Below, one piece after another: positions 9,440 to 18,676 of a DNA stretch of 64,000 nt. Source of the DNA: Proteus vulgaris (GTDB taxonomy: Bacteria; Pseudomonadota; Gammaproteobacteria; Enterobacterales; Enterobacteriaceae); NCBI GenBank assembly GCA_901472505.1, contig LR590468.1, forward strand, positions 2,889,501 through 2,953,500, written 5' to 3'. The notes below the pieces were generated by a model. That model ran no database searches. It saw only the letters and a program-made list of their open reading frames with translations, and was not told the origin of the DNA. The translations under genes and the position numbers were made by a program. How positions within the stretch are numbered: position 1 is the stretch's first letter; each line of letters opens with the position of its first letter.

Positions 9440-9967
9440 TTATCCCAGAATTTCGTCTAGGCTCATTTCTTCTTTAATTTGAGCAACCCAAGCGTCAACA
9501 CGCTCTTCGGTTAGTTCTGGTTGGCGATCTTCATCAATTGCAAGGCCGATAAAGTGATTATCATCTGCAAGCCCCTTAGAGGCTTCAAAATGATAACCTT
9601 CAGTTGGCCAGTGACCCACAATGACTGCACCACGAGGCTCGATAATATCGCGGATTGTACCCATTGCATCACAGAAGTATTCAGCATAGTCTTCTTGGTC
9701 ACCACAACCGAACAATGCAACTAACTTACCCTCAAAATTAATATCTTCTAATGTCGGGAAAAAGTCATCCCAATCGCATTGTGCTTCACCATAATACCAA
9801 GTAGGAATACCAAGTAACAGAATATCAAATGCTTCGATATCTTCCTGACTAGATTTTGCAATATCATGAACTTCGGCATTATCCGCGCCCAATCGTTCTT
9901 GAAGCATTTTGGCAATATTTTCCGTGTTGCCGGTATCACTGCCGAAGAATATACCTATGATTGCCAT
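9440..9967 (-). CDS. fldA: flavodoxin I
   Basis: A 175-aa long-chain flavodoxin that carries electrons in the cytoplasm (for example to IspG/IspH, pyruvate formate-lyase activase and biotin synthase). The FMN phosphate loop SDTGNT is at residues 10-15, and WYYGEAQCDWDDF supplies the aromatic flavin-stacking face. Length is the same as or close to E. coli FldA (176 aa). It is transcribed upstream of fur, the conserved enterobacterial arrangement. Confidence 0.96.
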   Translation of the reverse strand: MAIIGIFFGSDTGNTENIAKMLQERLGADNAEVHDIAKSSQEDIEAFDILLLGIPTWYYGEAQCDWDDFFPTLEDINFEGKLVALFGCGDQEDYAEYFCDAMGTIRDIIEPRGAVIVGHWPTEGYHFEASKGLADDNHFIGLAIDEDRQPELTEERVDAWVAQIKEEMSLDEILG

Positions 9968-10239
9968 AAAGTGAGATAACCTCTTTTATTCTATATTCGT
10001 TATACATCAAGATGTTGCATTATTGGCTACATTTATTCTCACTAATCACATACTTTGTATACTACTAGTGATTCATTTAACGCTTGCCTAGCTATACCTC
10101 GAAATATTTAGATTATATTTGTCTGTGTTTGAACAATTACTAGTGAAAAATAAGCTTCATGTTTTCATGATAGAAAACTAAAAAATGTATTTTGACGAAA
10201 ATAGCAGGGTAATTCTGTCGAATTTGTGTGGTTTAGTTG

Positions 10240-10548
10240 CTAGCTATTCTCATTTTGATGCATTTTTAAGGCGTAATTTTGTGCTAATTGCTCTAGTAAT
10301 ATTTCTTCAATAAGTTCGCTACGACTGACATTTCTTGCTGTCGCCAACTCATTAAGTGCATTCACAGCGTCTTCATTTAATTTCAACTCAACTCGACGTA
10401 AACCATTGACTCTGTCTCGTCTTAATTGATTGCGTTTATTAATTCTAAGCTGTTCATCCCGAGAAAGCGGGTTTGTTTTAGGTCGCCCAGGTCTGCGTTC
10501 ATCTGCGAACAAATCCAGTGTGGTGCGATCAGTTTGTTCTTTTGCCAT
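10240..10548 (-). CDS. ybfE: LexA-regulon DNA-binding-type protein YbfE
   Basis: A small basic protein of 102 aa that begins MAKEQTDRTTLDLFADERRP, as in E. coli YbfE (97 aa). A longer in-frame extension of 27 residues upstream to 10629 does not resemble the family, so the ATG at 10548 is preferred. The C-terminal half (VELKLNEDAVNALNELATARNVSRSELIEEIL) looks like a ribbon-helix-helix DNA-binding fold. In E. coli the gene is SOS-controlled; I could not find a clear CTGT-N8-ACAG LexA box here. It lies between ybfF and fldA on the same strand. Confidence 0.9.
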   Translation of the reverse strand: MAKEQTDRTTLDLFADERRPGRPKTNPLSRDEQLRINKRNQLRRDRVNGLRRVELKLNEDAVNALNELATARNVSRSELIEEILLEQLAQNYALKMHQNENS

Positions 10549-10751
10549 AAATTTTGCTGTGAAAGGGCGTATACCAATGACTAAATTGCGAAACGCCCAA
10601 TAATACCCCACATAGTGGCGTCCTGCCACTGCTTCCTGAGTTTAACCTATTGTCATTTGGTCTTTTTATCGACACATGGTGTGATTAAGTACAATAATTA
10701 TACATTCAGGTAAGTTATTACTTTCTTAATGAGGTCATTTTAGGTAATTAA

Positions 10752-11534
10752 TTAAACTTTGGATAAAAAACGACGAATAGCGTTAATAACCGTGTCAGGT
10801 TTTTCTGAATGTACCCAGTGCCCAGTATTGGCTACGACAAAAGCGCTAGCAAGCGGAAATTGATGTGCAATATCATGACGATATTCATCTAAGATGTAAG
10901 GTGATAAGCCACCACGAATAAATAACACAGGATAATGCCAAGCAGGAACGTTTTGCCAACCAATAATATCTGAATAGGCTTTTTTGATTGCAGGTAAATT
11001 AAATAACCATTCACCGTTTTTGAAGGATTTAAGTAAAAATTGAATAACCCCTTCTTCCTTAATAAAAGGGCGCATAATTTCTGCGGCATCTTGGCGTCGT
11101 GTGACTTTAGCTTCAGTGACGGCTTCTAGCGCTGCAAAAATCTTATCGTGGCGACGAACATTGTAAGCTACTGGCGACATATCAATGACTACAATGCGAG
11201 CAATTCGCTCAGGTGCTAATGCGGTCATTGCCATTGCAATTTTTCCACCCATGGAGTGGCCGATAATAATAGCTTTTGAGATCTGTAAACTATCAAGCAA
11301 TGTAAGTACATCTTGTGCCATATCTTGATAATTCATACTTTCACTATGAGGTGAATGCCCATGATTACGTACATCAATCTGTATCACGGTGTTGTCTTGA
11401 CGCAGATTACGTCCTATTGCGCCTAAGTTATTTAAGTCGCCAAAAAGACCATGGATCAAAACAATAGGTAAATCAGATGCAGGAACTGTTTCTGGTTGAT
11501 GTAATTGATAATTTAATAATGTGTTGAGTTTCAT
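10752..11534 (-). CDS. ybfF: alpha/beta-hydrolase esterase YbfF
   Basis: A 260-aa alpha/beta-hydrolase. It carries the oxyanion HGLFGDLNNLG segment, the nucleophile elbow GHSMGG and the late histidine in NTGHWVHSEKP. It follows E. coli YbfF (254 aa), an esterase acting on acyl thioesters and esters. The start is at ATG 11534 (MKLNTLLNYQ), matching the family; the in-frame ATG 15 codons upstream is not supported. It is divergent from seqA, as in E. coli. Confidence 0.93.
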   Translation of the reverse strand: MKLNTLLNYQLHQPETVPASDLPIVLIHGLFGDLNNLGAIGRNLRQDNTVIQIDVRNHGHSPHSESMNYQDMAQDVLTLLDSLQISKAIIIGHSMGGKIAMAMTALAPERIARIVVIDMSPVAYNVRRHDKIFAALEAVTEAKVTRRQDAAEIMRPFIKEEGVIQFLLKSFKNGEWLFNLPAIKKAYSDIIGWQNVPAWHYPVLFIRGGLSPYILDEYRHDIAHQFPLASAFVVANTGHWVHSEKPDTVINAIRRFLSKV

Positions 11535-11992
11535 GTAAATGACCAAAATAAGTGCGATTTTTTCTATGATGACATGCACTAGGTGCTAAGCCAACTTATC
11601 GTCATAATATACATCAGTAATTAAGAGTGGAAATAATTAACACAAGTAATTTATAAAAAACTATATAAATGTATTTTTATGGCTTTTTATTCCAAAGTAA
11701 CATAAAAAGTTGAAATATTGACATTACTCAAAAATAAATACTTAGAATTTTATATCATTTAATGGTTGGTGTATGTGAGAAGGCGGTATTTGACACAGGG
11801 TTTGTTTGAATAAGTTCAAAGAATAGAAGATGATACCGAGATAAACAATAGGATAAATACCAAGCTTAGCCATTGAAATGGCTGGATCTTGTATAGATCT
11901 TCTTTAAGTTATTGAAATTTTACCTATTTTGTTTTTAAAGATTATATCTTATAATCCTAACTACTTTTTTTTGAAAACAGTACTGGGTAGCA
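11535..11992. promoter_or_regulatory. ybfF/seqA intergenic region
   Basis: About 460 AT-rich bases between divergent ybfF and seqA. A TATAAT-like -10 is visible at 11950-11955, about 40 bases before the seqA ATG, without a clear -35. A hydrophobic 43-codon minus-strand frame occurs at 11742-11873 but has no ribosome binding site (see findings). Confidence 0.5.
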
Positions 11993-12544
11993 ATGAAAAA
12001 GATAGAAATTGATGACGAACTTTACCGCTATATTGCTAGCGAAACTAGACATATCGGTGAAAGCGCTTCAGATATTTTAAGGCGTCTACTGAAGCTTGAT
12101 GCCAAACAGCCCGTACAGCCAGTCGTTGTCACTGAGTCAGTACAAGCACCTGTTATTAAACAGGACGCTGAACCTAAATCGATTACACCAGCAAAAAATC
12201 CGGTCCGTGAAATGCGAGAACTATTGTTATCTGACAGTTATGCTGAAAAAACAAAATCAGTTGATCGCTTTTTACAGATCCTTTCTACGTTATATAGCTT
12301 AGATAGCGCTACTTTTACTCAATCAGCTGAAACAGTACATGGACGAACACGCATCTATTTTGCTGGTGATGAACAAACATTACTCGATAGCGGACGTCAT
12401 ACAAAACCGCGCCATATTCCAGGTACGCCATTTTGGGTTATTACTAACTCGAATACAGAGCGTAAAAGAACAATGGTACAAAGCATCATGCAGGATATGC
12501 AATTTCCTGCGAATGAGATTGATAAGGTGTGTGGAACTATCTAA
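11993..12544 (+). CDS. seqA: negative modulator of replication initiation SeqA
   Basis: A 183-aa protein that binds hemimethylated GATC sites, sequesters oriC after initiation and organises newly replicated DNA. The N-terminal oligomerisation domain (MKKIEIDDELYRYIASETRH) is conserved. A linker of about 60 residues leads to the C-terminal GATC-binding domain, including GRHTKPRHIPGTPFWVITNS. Length fits E. coli SeqA (181 aa). It is followed after about 75 bases by pgm, with which it is usually cotranscribed. Confidence 0.97.
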   Translation: MKKIEIDDELYRYIASETRHIGESASDILRRLLKLDAKQPVQPVVVTESVQAPVIKQDAEPKSITPAKNPVREMRELLLSDSYAEKTKSVDRFLQILSTLYSLDSATFTQSAETVHGRTRIYFAGDEQTLLDSGRHTKPRHIPGTPFWVITNSNTERKRTMVQSIMQDMQFPANEIDKVCGTI

Positions 12545-12618
12545 CCACTATTGTTAATTGATGCATTGCAAAGGCTTTTGTTTAAAGCGTGATTGTGATG
12601 TCAAATAGGAGAAGATTT

Positions 12619-14259
12619 GTGGCAATTCATCCAAGAGCAGGGCAGCATACTCGTCAAAGTGATCTGATTAATGTGGCACAATTAACGTCGCAATATTATT
12701 CACTTAAACCACAAGCTAGCATTAATGCTCATCGTGTGAAGTTCGGTACATCTGGCCATCGCGGAAGTGCAAATCGCCATAGTTTCAATGAAGCCCATAT
12801 TTTGGCAATTGCACAGGCTATTGCTGAAGTCCGTGCAAAAAATGGAGTAACAGGGCCATGTTATGTGGGTAAAGATACCCATGGACTATCAGAGCCTGCA
12901 TTTATTTCTGTTTTAGAAGTACTTGCTGCCAATAAAGTGAAAGTGATTATTCAAGAAAATAATGGCTATACACCAACACCGGCAGTCTCTTTTTCTATTT
13001 TGACATACAACGACGCACATCAAGATATTGCTGATGGTATCGTGATCACTCCATCCCATAATCCACCAGAAGATGGTGGTATTAAATATAATCCATCAAA
13101 TGGCGGACCGGCTGACACCGATTTAACTTCTGTTATTGAAAAACGTGCGAATGAACTGCTCGAAAATAACTTAATAGGGATCAAACGTCTTTCTTATGAT
13201 GAAGCGCTGGCAAGTGGTTATATTGAAGCTCAAGACTTAATTATGCCTTATGTCAAAGCGTTAGGTGACGTTGTTGATATGGAAGTAATTAAGAAAGCAG
13301 GCCTAAAATTAGGTGTTGATCCATTAGGTGGTTCCGGTATCGAATATTGGAAGCGCATTGGTGAGTATTACGATCTTGATCTTGAATTGGTCAACGATCA
13401 AGTCGATCAAACATTCCGTTTTATGACACTCGATCATGATGGTGTTATTCGTATGGACTGTTCATCACCATGGGCAATGGAAGGTTTATTACAACTGCGT
13501 GATAAATTTGATTTAGCCTTTGCTAATGATCCTGATTATGACCGCCATGGTATTGTGACACCGTCTGGTTTAATGAATCCTAACCACTATTTAGCAGCTG
13601 CAATTAACTATCTTTTCCGTCATCGCCCACAATGGGTTAATGATGTAAAAGTAGGTAAAACTCTGGTTTCAAGTGCGATGATTGACCGAGTTGTGGCTGA
13701 CTTAGGACGCGAGCTGGTTGAAGTTCCTGTTGGTTTTAAATGGTTTGTACAAGGTTTATTTAGCGGTGAATTTGGCTTTGGTGGTGAAGAAAGCGCAGGT
13801 GCTTCTTTCTTGCGTTTTAACGGTAAACCATGGTCAACTGATAAAGACGGTATCATCTTATGTTTGTTAGCTGCTGAAATGAAAGCAGTGACAGGCAAAG
13901 ATCCACAAGAGCATTACAATGAACTAGCACAGCGTTTTGGCTCCCCAAGCTATAACCGTATTCAAGCATCAGCAACCCATGAACAAAAAGCACTGTTGTC
14001 ACGTTTATCGCCAGAAATGGTAACTGCAAGCACGTTAGCGGGCGACCCAATTACTGCTCGTTTAACACATGCTTCAGGTAATGGTGCTTCTATTGGTGGT
14101 TTAAAAGTGATGACAGATTACGGCTGGTTTGCAGCTCGTCCATCAGGCACAGAGGAAGCGTATAAAATTTACTGCGAAAGCTTCCGTGGCCCTGAGCATC
14201 GTGAGTTAATTGAAAAAGAAGCCATTGAAATAGTAAATAATGTCTTTGCTAACAAATAA
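12619..14259 (+). CDS. pgm: phosphoglucomutase
   Basis: Interconverts glucose-1-phosphate and glucose-6-phosphate. The start is placed at GTG 12619, preceded by AGGAG, which gives a protein of 546 aa, exactly the E. coli Pgm length, beginning MAIHPRAGQ; an in-frame upstream extension to 12589 is unlike the family. The phosphoserine is Ser146 in [12 protein letters not shown]. The metal loop DPDYDRHG, the sugar-binding [11 protein letters not shown] and the C-terminal phosphate-binding [10 protein letters not shown] are all present. It sits downstream of seqA and has its own terminator. Confidence 0.97.
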   Translation: MAIHPRAGQHTRQSDLINVAQLTSQYYSLKPQASINAHRVKFGTSGHRGSANRHSFNEAHILAIAQAIAEVRAKNGVTGPCYVGKDTHGLSEPAFISVLEVLAANKVKVIIQENNGYTPTPAVSFSILTYNDAHQDIADGIVITPSHNPPEDGGIKYNPSNGGPADTDLTSVIEKRANELLENNLIGIKRLSYDEALASGYIEAQDLIMPYVKALGDVVDMEVIKKAGLKLGVDPLGGSGIEYWKRIGEYYDLDLELVNDQVDQTFRFMTLDHDGVIRMDCSSPWAMEGLLQLRDKFDLAFANDPDYDRHGIVTPSGLMNPNHYLAAAINYLFRHRPQWVNDVKVGKTLVSSAMIDRVVADLGRELVEVPVGFKWFVQGLFSGEFGFGGEESAGASFLRFNGKPWSTDKDGIILCLLAAEMKAVTGKDPQEHYNELAQRFGSPSYNRIQASATHEQKALLSRLSPEMVTASTLAGDPITARLTHASGNGASIGGLKVMTDYGWFAARPSGTEEAYKIYCESFRGPEHRELIEKEAIEIVNNVFANK

Positions 14260-14285
14260 GTTAGTGTAATAAGCTATTTATATAG

Positions 14286-14320
14286 AATACACTCTACCAA
14301 AAGGTAGAGTGTATTTTTTT
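14286..14320 (+). terminator. intrinsic terminator after pgm
   Basis: A 13-bp stem (AATACACTCTACC / GGTAGAGTGTATT) with an AAAA loop is followed by a T run, about 27 bases after the pgm stop. Confidence 0.93.
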
Positions 14321-14400
14321 AATCATTACATATTTTTAGATCACAGCATTGATATCCATCATTGAGGTTGATTTAGAATTAAAAATAGAGTGGATAATCA

Positions 14401-14883
14401 ATGCAAAATAATTTTGTTTTACGCAGTGTACGTTACATGTTGGATCTAAGTGATGCACATGTTGTTGAAATCATGAAACTAGCTGATTACACCGTCACGA
14501 AAGAATTAGTCAATAGTTGGCTGAAAAAAGACGATGAACCTGAATTTGTCGAGTGTGACGATAATGCGATGGGACATTTTTTAAATGGCTTAATTTTTTA
14601 TCGTCGTGGAAAAGATGAAAACTTCCCAGCACCTGAAGTTGAAAAGCGTATAACTAATAATATTATCTTAAAAAAATTACGTGTCGCTTTTGAGCTAAAA
14701 GATGTGGATATTCTAAAGATTTATGAGCTTGCGGATTTCCGTGTTTCTAAGCCAGAGTTAAGTGCTGTATTTCGTAAACCAGGACATAAAAACTACCGTA
14801 ATTGTGGCGATCAACTTGTAAGATACTTCCTGAAAGGATTAACCGAAACCCTGCGTGGTAAAGGTAAAGCAGTGAAGAAATAA
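14401..14883 (+). CDS. yehS: DUF1456 family protein, YehS-like
   Basis: A 160-aa cytoplasmic protein made of two similar halves (about 4-75 and 80-152), each with an LRxVRYxL/LKKLRVAF-type helix, the DUF1456 architecture. It follows E. coli YehS (156 aa), including NGLIFYRRGKDE and HKNYRNCGDQLVRYFLKGL. Function is unknown. In E. coli yehS lies beside the yehI-yehQ cluster; here a version of that cluster starts about 2 kb downstream on the other strand, so the physical link is partly kept. Single gene with its own terminator. Confidence 0.85.
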   Translation: MQNNFVLRSVRYMLDLSDAHVVEIMKLADYTVTKELVNSWLKKDDEPEFVECDDNAMGHFLNGLIFYRRGKDENFPAPEVEKRITNNIILKKLRVAFELKDVDILKIYELADFRVSKPELSAVFRKPGHKNYRNCGDQLVRYFLKGLTETLRGKGKAVKK

Positions 14884-14925
14884 GTTCAGGGTACTTTAAG
14901 TTATAAAATTATCTATTTACTGATG

Positions 14926-14966
14926 ACACCCCAAAAATTGGTTTTCAATATTGGGGTGTTTTTTTA
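14926..14966 (+). terminator. intrinsic terminator after the yehS-like gene
   Basis: ACACCCCAA / TTGGGGTGT with a 16-base loop is followed by seven T residues. Confidence 0.88.
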
Positions 14967-15360
14967 TGGTATTATCTTGATTTCCCTGCATAAATATTTC
15001 ATTAATCACTGCTAAATATATTATTCAGTCGTAGATAATTTAGCAGTAGCTCTATGTTATTAATACTACAGTCCGCATTCTTGAATATCCAACCTCTCTT
15101 TCTTTATTTGATTTTTTTCTTTTTTGATAATTTATTCTCAAAATTATTTACTACAACTTTTATCAAGTAAAAATACCGATCTCATTTTGTTAATAGTTGT
15201 GTAATTTATGTTTCAACTTTGTTTCCATAATGAAATTTAATTACATATCAAGAAAAATAAAGGTGATTTTTCGCACGAATTGAGTGGTCTGATCAGTAGT
15301 AAAATTTCATCAAATGAGGTAAAATTTCAACATCAATTAATTGCTATGCAGGAGAACACT
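14967..15360. promoter_or_regulatory. upstream region of ybfA
   Basis: About 390 AT-rich bases between the preceding terminator and the ybfA start. No credible gene is seen. An in-frame extension of ybfA to 15280 exists but lacks family similarity. The ribosome binding site AGGAG is at about 15350-15354. Confidence 0.5.
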
Positions 15361-15567
15361 ATGCCAGCTTATAACGAATATACAAAAACACATGTATTGG
15401 CCCGTCGTACTGGTGCTATTGCGCTAGGTGTTGTGGCATTTCCTGTTATGATTTTCCATCCTAAACGTGCACAATTTTATAGCTATATACACCGTGTATG
15501 GTCTAAAACAAGTGATAAACCTGTTTGGTTGGCAAAATCAGAAGTGGCGTTAAATAGCCACAAATAA
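15361..15567 (+). CDS. ybfA: small membrane-associated protein YbfA (DUF2517)
   Basis: A 68-aa protein with one hydrophobic segment (TGAIALGVVAFPVMIFHP) followed by the conserved RAQFYSYIHRVWSKTSDKPVW, which is nearly identical to E. coli YbfA. The ATG at 15361 is preceded by AGGAG at good spacing and gives the family's usual length; a longer frame from 15280 is rejected. Function unknown. Followed by an intrinsic terminator. Confidence 0.9.
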   Translation: MPAYNEYTKTHVLARRTGAIALGVVAFPVMIFHPKRAQFYSYIHRVWSKTSDKPVWLAKSEVALNSHK

Positions 15568-15580
15568 CAGAACATCAAGG

Positions 15581-15608
15581 TAACGCCTAGTAAGTAGGCG
15601 TTATTTTT
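15581..15608 (+). terminator. intrinsic terminator after ybfA
   Basis: TAACGCCTA / TAGGCGTTA hairpin with a 5-base loop and a trailing T tract, 14 bases after the ybfA stop. Confidence 0.88.
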
Positions 15609-15790
15609 ATCACTTCTTTAAAGCATTTTTCCAATGCAATCTGCTTGTTTTTCCTCACTTTCAAATAACCTTCAAGTTTTACGTTACAATAAAGAATAAT
15701 GATTTATTTAAACGGATACCTTTAACCTATTGCTATTTATTCGATTGTTATATAAATAGTGGCATTCGTGATAACAGGGAAAAGAATGAG

Positions 15791-16534
15791 ATGAAAAATA
15801 CCGCTCTAGAATTAATCATCAATGAAAAGCTCAGTATTGAGAATTTCCAGGACTACGCACCTAATGGCCTTCAAGTAGAAGGGCGTCCACATATTCAAAA
15901 AATAGTTACGGGTGTGACTGCCAGCCAAGCATTACTTGATGAAGCAGTCGCATTAAATGCGGATGCAATTTTAGTTCATCATGGTTATTTTTGGAAAAAT
16001 GAGCCTGTTGTCATTCGCTCAATGAAACGCAATCGTTTGAAGACATTACTTTGTCATGACATTAATCTTTTTGGTTATCACTTACCGTTAGATGCGCACC
16101 CAATTTTAGGTAACAATGCTCAATTGGCATTAAAAATGGGCGTTAAAGTTGAAGGTGAAATATTACCTTTAGTGCCGAAAGGTGTGTTTGATTTGCCTTT
16201 AGCGCCTCTTGAATTAAAAGCACGTTTAGAAAAAGCATTGCAACGTAATGTATTGCATTGTGGTGATAATGCACCTGAAGCGATCCGCAGTATTGCTTGG
16301 TGTACTGGAGGGGGACAAGGCTTTATTCAAGATGCAGCAGATGCTGGAGTGGATGCTTTTGTGACGGGGGAGGTCTCAGAACAGACTATTCATATTGCAA
16401 GAGAAATGGGCGTTCATTTTTTTGCTGCAGGACACCATGCAACGGAGCGTTATGGTATTAAAGCATTAGGTGAATGGCTAGCTCAAACACATAACTTGGA
16501 TGTAACGTTTATTGATATTGATAATCCAGCATAA
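15791..16534 (+). CDS. ybgI: NIF3-family dinuclear metal protein YbgI
   Basis: A 247-aa protein of the NIF3/DUF34 family, equal in length to E. coli YbgI, a toroidal hexamer with a two-metal site. Metal-binding motifs are visible as VHHGYFWK (near residue 63) and GHHATERYG near the C-terminus, with GEVSEQT between them. Biochemical role is not settled; it is often discussed as a metabolite-damage or metal-related hydrolase. Terminated by a hairpin shared with the converging minus-strand operon. Confidence 0.95.
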   Translation: MKNTALELIINEKLSIENFQDYAPNGLQVEGRPHIQKIVTGVTASQALLDEAVALNADAILVHHGYFWKNEPVVIRSMKRNRLKTLLCHDINLFGYHLPLDAHPILGNNAQLALKMGVKVEGEILPLVPKGVFDLPLAPLELKARLEKALQRNVLHCGDNAPEAIRSIAWCTGGGQGFIQDAADAGVDAFVTGEVSEQTIHIAREMGVHFFAAGHHATERYGIKALGEWLAQTHNLDVTFIDIDNPA

Positions 16535-16554
16535 GCCCACTTATTCTTATCTTA

Positions 16555-16590
16555 AAAGCTACCTCTCTTTAATTAGAGAGGTAGCTTTTT
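16555..16590. terminator. terminator between ybgI and the converging yeh-like operon
   Basis: AAAGCTACCTCTCT / AGAGAGGTAGCTTT is a 14-bp hairpin with an 8-base loop and a T tract on the plus strand. Because A residues flank the left arm, it can also act on the minus-strand operon that ends at 16603. Confidence 0.88.
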
Positions 16591-16602
16591 CGCTAATACC
16601 AA

Positions 16603-16977
16603 TTACTCGTTAAGTTGAATAGGTAACGGACTTTGCAATTGTTGCAGATTATCGCATAGCCAAATTAACTGTAATAATGCCCGTGGATCACGGGAAGTTA
16701 ATGCCAAATAATAAGCTAATTGCTCAGCAATTAATGTCATTCCTAAATCATCTGCGGTGTGTTTGCTTATTTCTAATTGCTCTTTTTGCATTTCAGAGAG
16801 TAATTCCCGTCCAGTACAGGCTTGAGCTTCTAATACGGACAAAATAGGACGACAGAATTTTTGTGTTAACGTCGGTTCACTGTGATGCATTACTGTTTGT
16901 TGCTTACGTTTAGCCATATATTCTTGGATACGGCTAATAAAGCCTGATTGTTTTTTCTTACGTGGAAAATTGGTCAA
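16603..16977 (-). CDS. small hypothetical protein, last gene of the yeh-like operon
   Basis: A 124-aa protein I do not recognise. It has a very basic N-terminus (MTNFPRKKKQ...MAKRKQQ) and a helical, leucine-rich C-terminal half (LIAEQLAYYLALTSRDPRALLQLIWLCDNL). No signal peptide or membrane segment is apparent. Its start overlaps the end of the SWIM-domain gene by 20 bases, so it is almost certainly translated from the same message. That makes it a candidate partner of the AAA+/VWA/SWIM proteins encoded upstream. Confidence 0.7.
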   Translation of the reverse strand: MTNFPRKKKQSGFISRIQEYMAKRKQQTVMHHSEPTLTQKFCRPILSVLEAQACTGRELLSEMQKEQLEISKHTADDLGMTLIAEQLAYYLALTSRDPRALLQLIWLCDNLQQLQSPLPIQLNE

Positions 16978-18676
16978 AATCGAGATAAAACAGTTCGATG
17001 CCTCTCTCTGTTCTGATCCAAATAGTCGTTGGCAACAAGTCTATATTGAGATCACGTCGAACGGGTTGCACAGTGACTGCGACAATTTCTAACTCTTTTT
17101 TGGTAAGAAAGCGCAATTCTTCTAGATTATTTTGTGTTGTTCCTTCCCAATAAAGGCGCAAGAAAGCTGAATTTTTATGATTATCTGATACTTCCCAAAT
17201 CACACATTGCTCTACTTCATACCAAATTAACGGTTTGTAGTGTTTGATATGCAGAACCAGAGGGGAAAGAAATCCTTCTGTTTGATGGGCAAAATAATCG
17301 GGTAAATCTTGCCAGTTATTGATGCCTAGCTCAGTTTGCAAATTGTTGTAGTCCGTAATATCAAGAAAATCCGCGTGATTTTGAGCAAAGCTCTCGCCAA
17401 TAGTGGCTAGTTTTCCTTCATCAGAAATACGGGGTTCTTGTAATAAAAAAGGACGACGCATTAATTTATCCGCAGTTTGTTTCCATAATGACAAACTGTT
17501 CCAAACACCATAACGATTAAATAAGGTATCAAGCTGATTAGGACGTGCTTGTGTCGCTTGTAATAGCTGTTTTTCTTCGCTATCCCAAAAGGTAAAGGTT
17601 GCACCTAATGCGTCACTTTGTGCTGTCCACCAATTTGCCCCAACCGGAATAAGAGAAAGGCTAGTTTTTTTATTATCATATTGACGGCGAAGTTGCCCTC
17701 GTAACGTTTTTAACTGCTCTGGTGTCGCATGAGATAATTGGAATAGATAGGCAGAAACATGGGCTAATAAACGCAAGACATGGCTTTCATCCATGGTGAA
17801 ATGTCTTTCTGCCAACAGTTTGACTTGAGTGCTTAATGTTCGTAAATAAGACGCTAAACGAGGTAAACCTTCCGCTCGAGCGGACATATTTAATAAGTGT
17901 AACTGTGTGGCACTGCTTAAGCTGATATGTGATAGCCCTTGGCGTAATAAATCATCAATAAATTGTTCAATGGTATTAATTAGAGCTATTTCTTCATCAT
18001 TCAGGGGATGTTTAGAAGATTGCACCGTAATTAAATCTTCAGGCCACGTCCAAGGTTTCGTGTGTTGCTCAAATAATTTAGCCACGATAGCGAGATGAAA
18101 GGCTTTTTTCTGTGAGTCAGAAAAAGGCGATAACATGCCATCATATCCGCCACCTTGTAAGAAAATAACAGGCTCATCAACATCAGGAAGTTGGATTTTT
18201 AATTGAGTCCCTGTGTCTTCTAGGCTGAATGTTGAGTTTTCCCACTGTCCGATTAATTTAATCGCTGTTCGACAGGCAGGTTTACCCGCTTTTTTGATTA
18301 ATGCTTCTGGATCAAGAGCAAATAATGTGGGTAACAGAGGAACGATTGCAACAGGCTCAGTAATGGCTTCTGATGATATTTCACTACTATTATCATTATT
18401 TGAATTATCAGTATTATTATTAGCTTGGAGCCATAAAATAGCAGCTAAAATATGTTTACAGCAACCTGATGCAGAACAATCGCAACTGGCTTGTTGAATA
18501 CCCGCTTCGTGTAAAACAACATTTTGCCCATCACTACTGAACTGCCCTGTATTGCTATCAGTGAGAGATACTTTTTCGTTATCAAGGTCTTTTTTGGCGC
18601 GTCTTAATAATCCTGCATTTGCAAAAACTGTGAGCGCATCTTCATCGTAATGAAAGTAAACTGTTTGCCAACTCAT
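16958..18676 (-). CDS. yehQ: SWIM zinc-finger protein, YehQ-like
   Basis: A 572-aa protein with an N-terminal SWIM zinc finger: Cys65-x-Cys67-x5-Cys73-x-His75 in CDCSASGCCKH. The remainder is a long alpha-rich region of unknown fold. SWIM domains bind DNA or proteins in other systems. The start ATG overlaps the stop of the upstream VWA gene (ATGA), and its own stop overlaps the next gene, so translation is coupled. Position in an AAA+/VWA operon corresponds to E. coli yehQ. Molecular role unknown. Confidence 0.8.
   Translation of the reverse strand: MSWQTVYFHYDEDALTVFANAGLLRRAKKDLDNEKVSLTDSNTGQFSSDGQNVVLHEAGIQQASCDCSASGCCKHILAAILWLQANNNTDNSNNDNSSEISSEAITEPVAIVPLLPTLFALDPEALIKKAGKPACRTAIKLIGQWENSTFSLEDTGTQLKIQLPDVDEPVIFLQGGGYDGMLSPFSDSQKKAFHLAIVAKLFEQHTKPWTWPEDLITVQSSKHPLNDEEIALINTIEQFIDDLLRQGLSHISLSSATQLHLLNMSARAEGLPRLASYLRTLSTQVKLLAERHFTMDESHVLRLLAHVSAYLFQLSHATPEQLKTLRGQLRRQYDNKKTSLSLIPVGANWWTAQSDALGATFTFWDSEEKQLLQATQARPNQLDTLFNRYGVWNSLSLWKQTADKLMRRPFLLQEPRISDEGKLATIGESFAQNHADFLDITDYNNLQTELGINNWQDLPDYFAHQTEGFLSPLVLHIKHYKPLIWYEVEQCVIWEVSDNHKNSAFLRLYWEGTTQNNLEELRFLTKKELEIVAVTVQPVRRDLNIDLLPTTIWIRTERGIELFYLDFDQFST

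Noticed and set aside
9511..9939. Frames overlapping fldA in other phases
   Set aside because: Shadows of fldA without ribosome binding sites or family similarity.
10549..10640. LexA box upstream of ybfE
   Set aside because: No CTGT-N8-ACAG match was found despite SOS control of ybfE in E. coli.
13620..14050. Minus-strand frames inside pgm
   Set aside because: Shadow frames of a clearly conserved gene.
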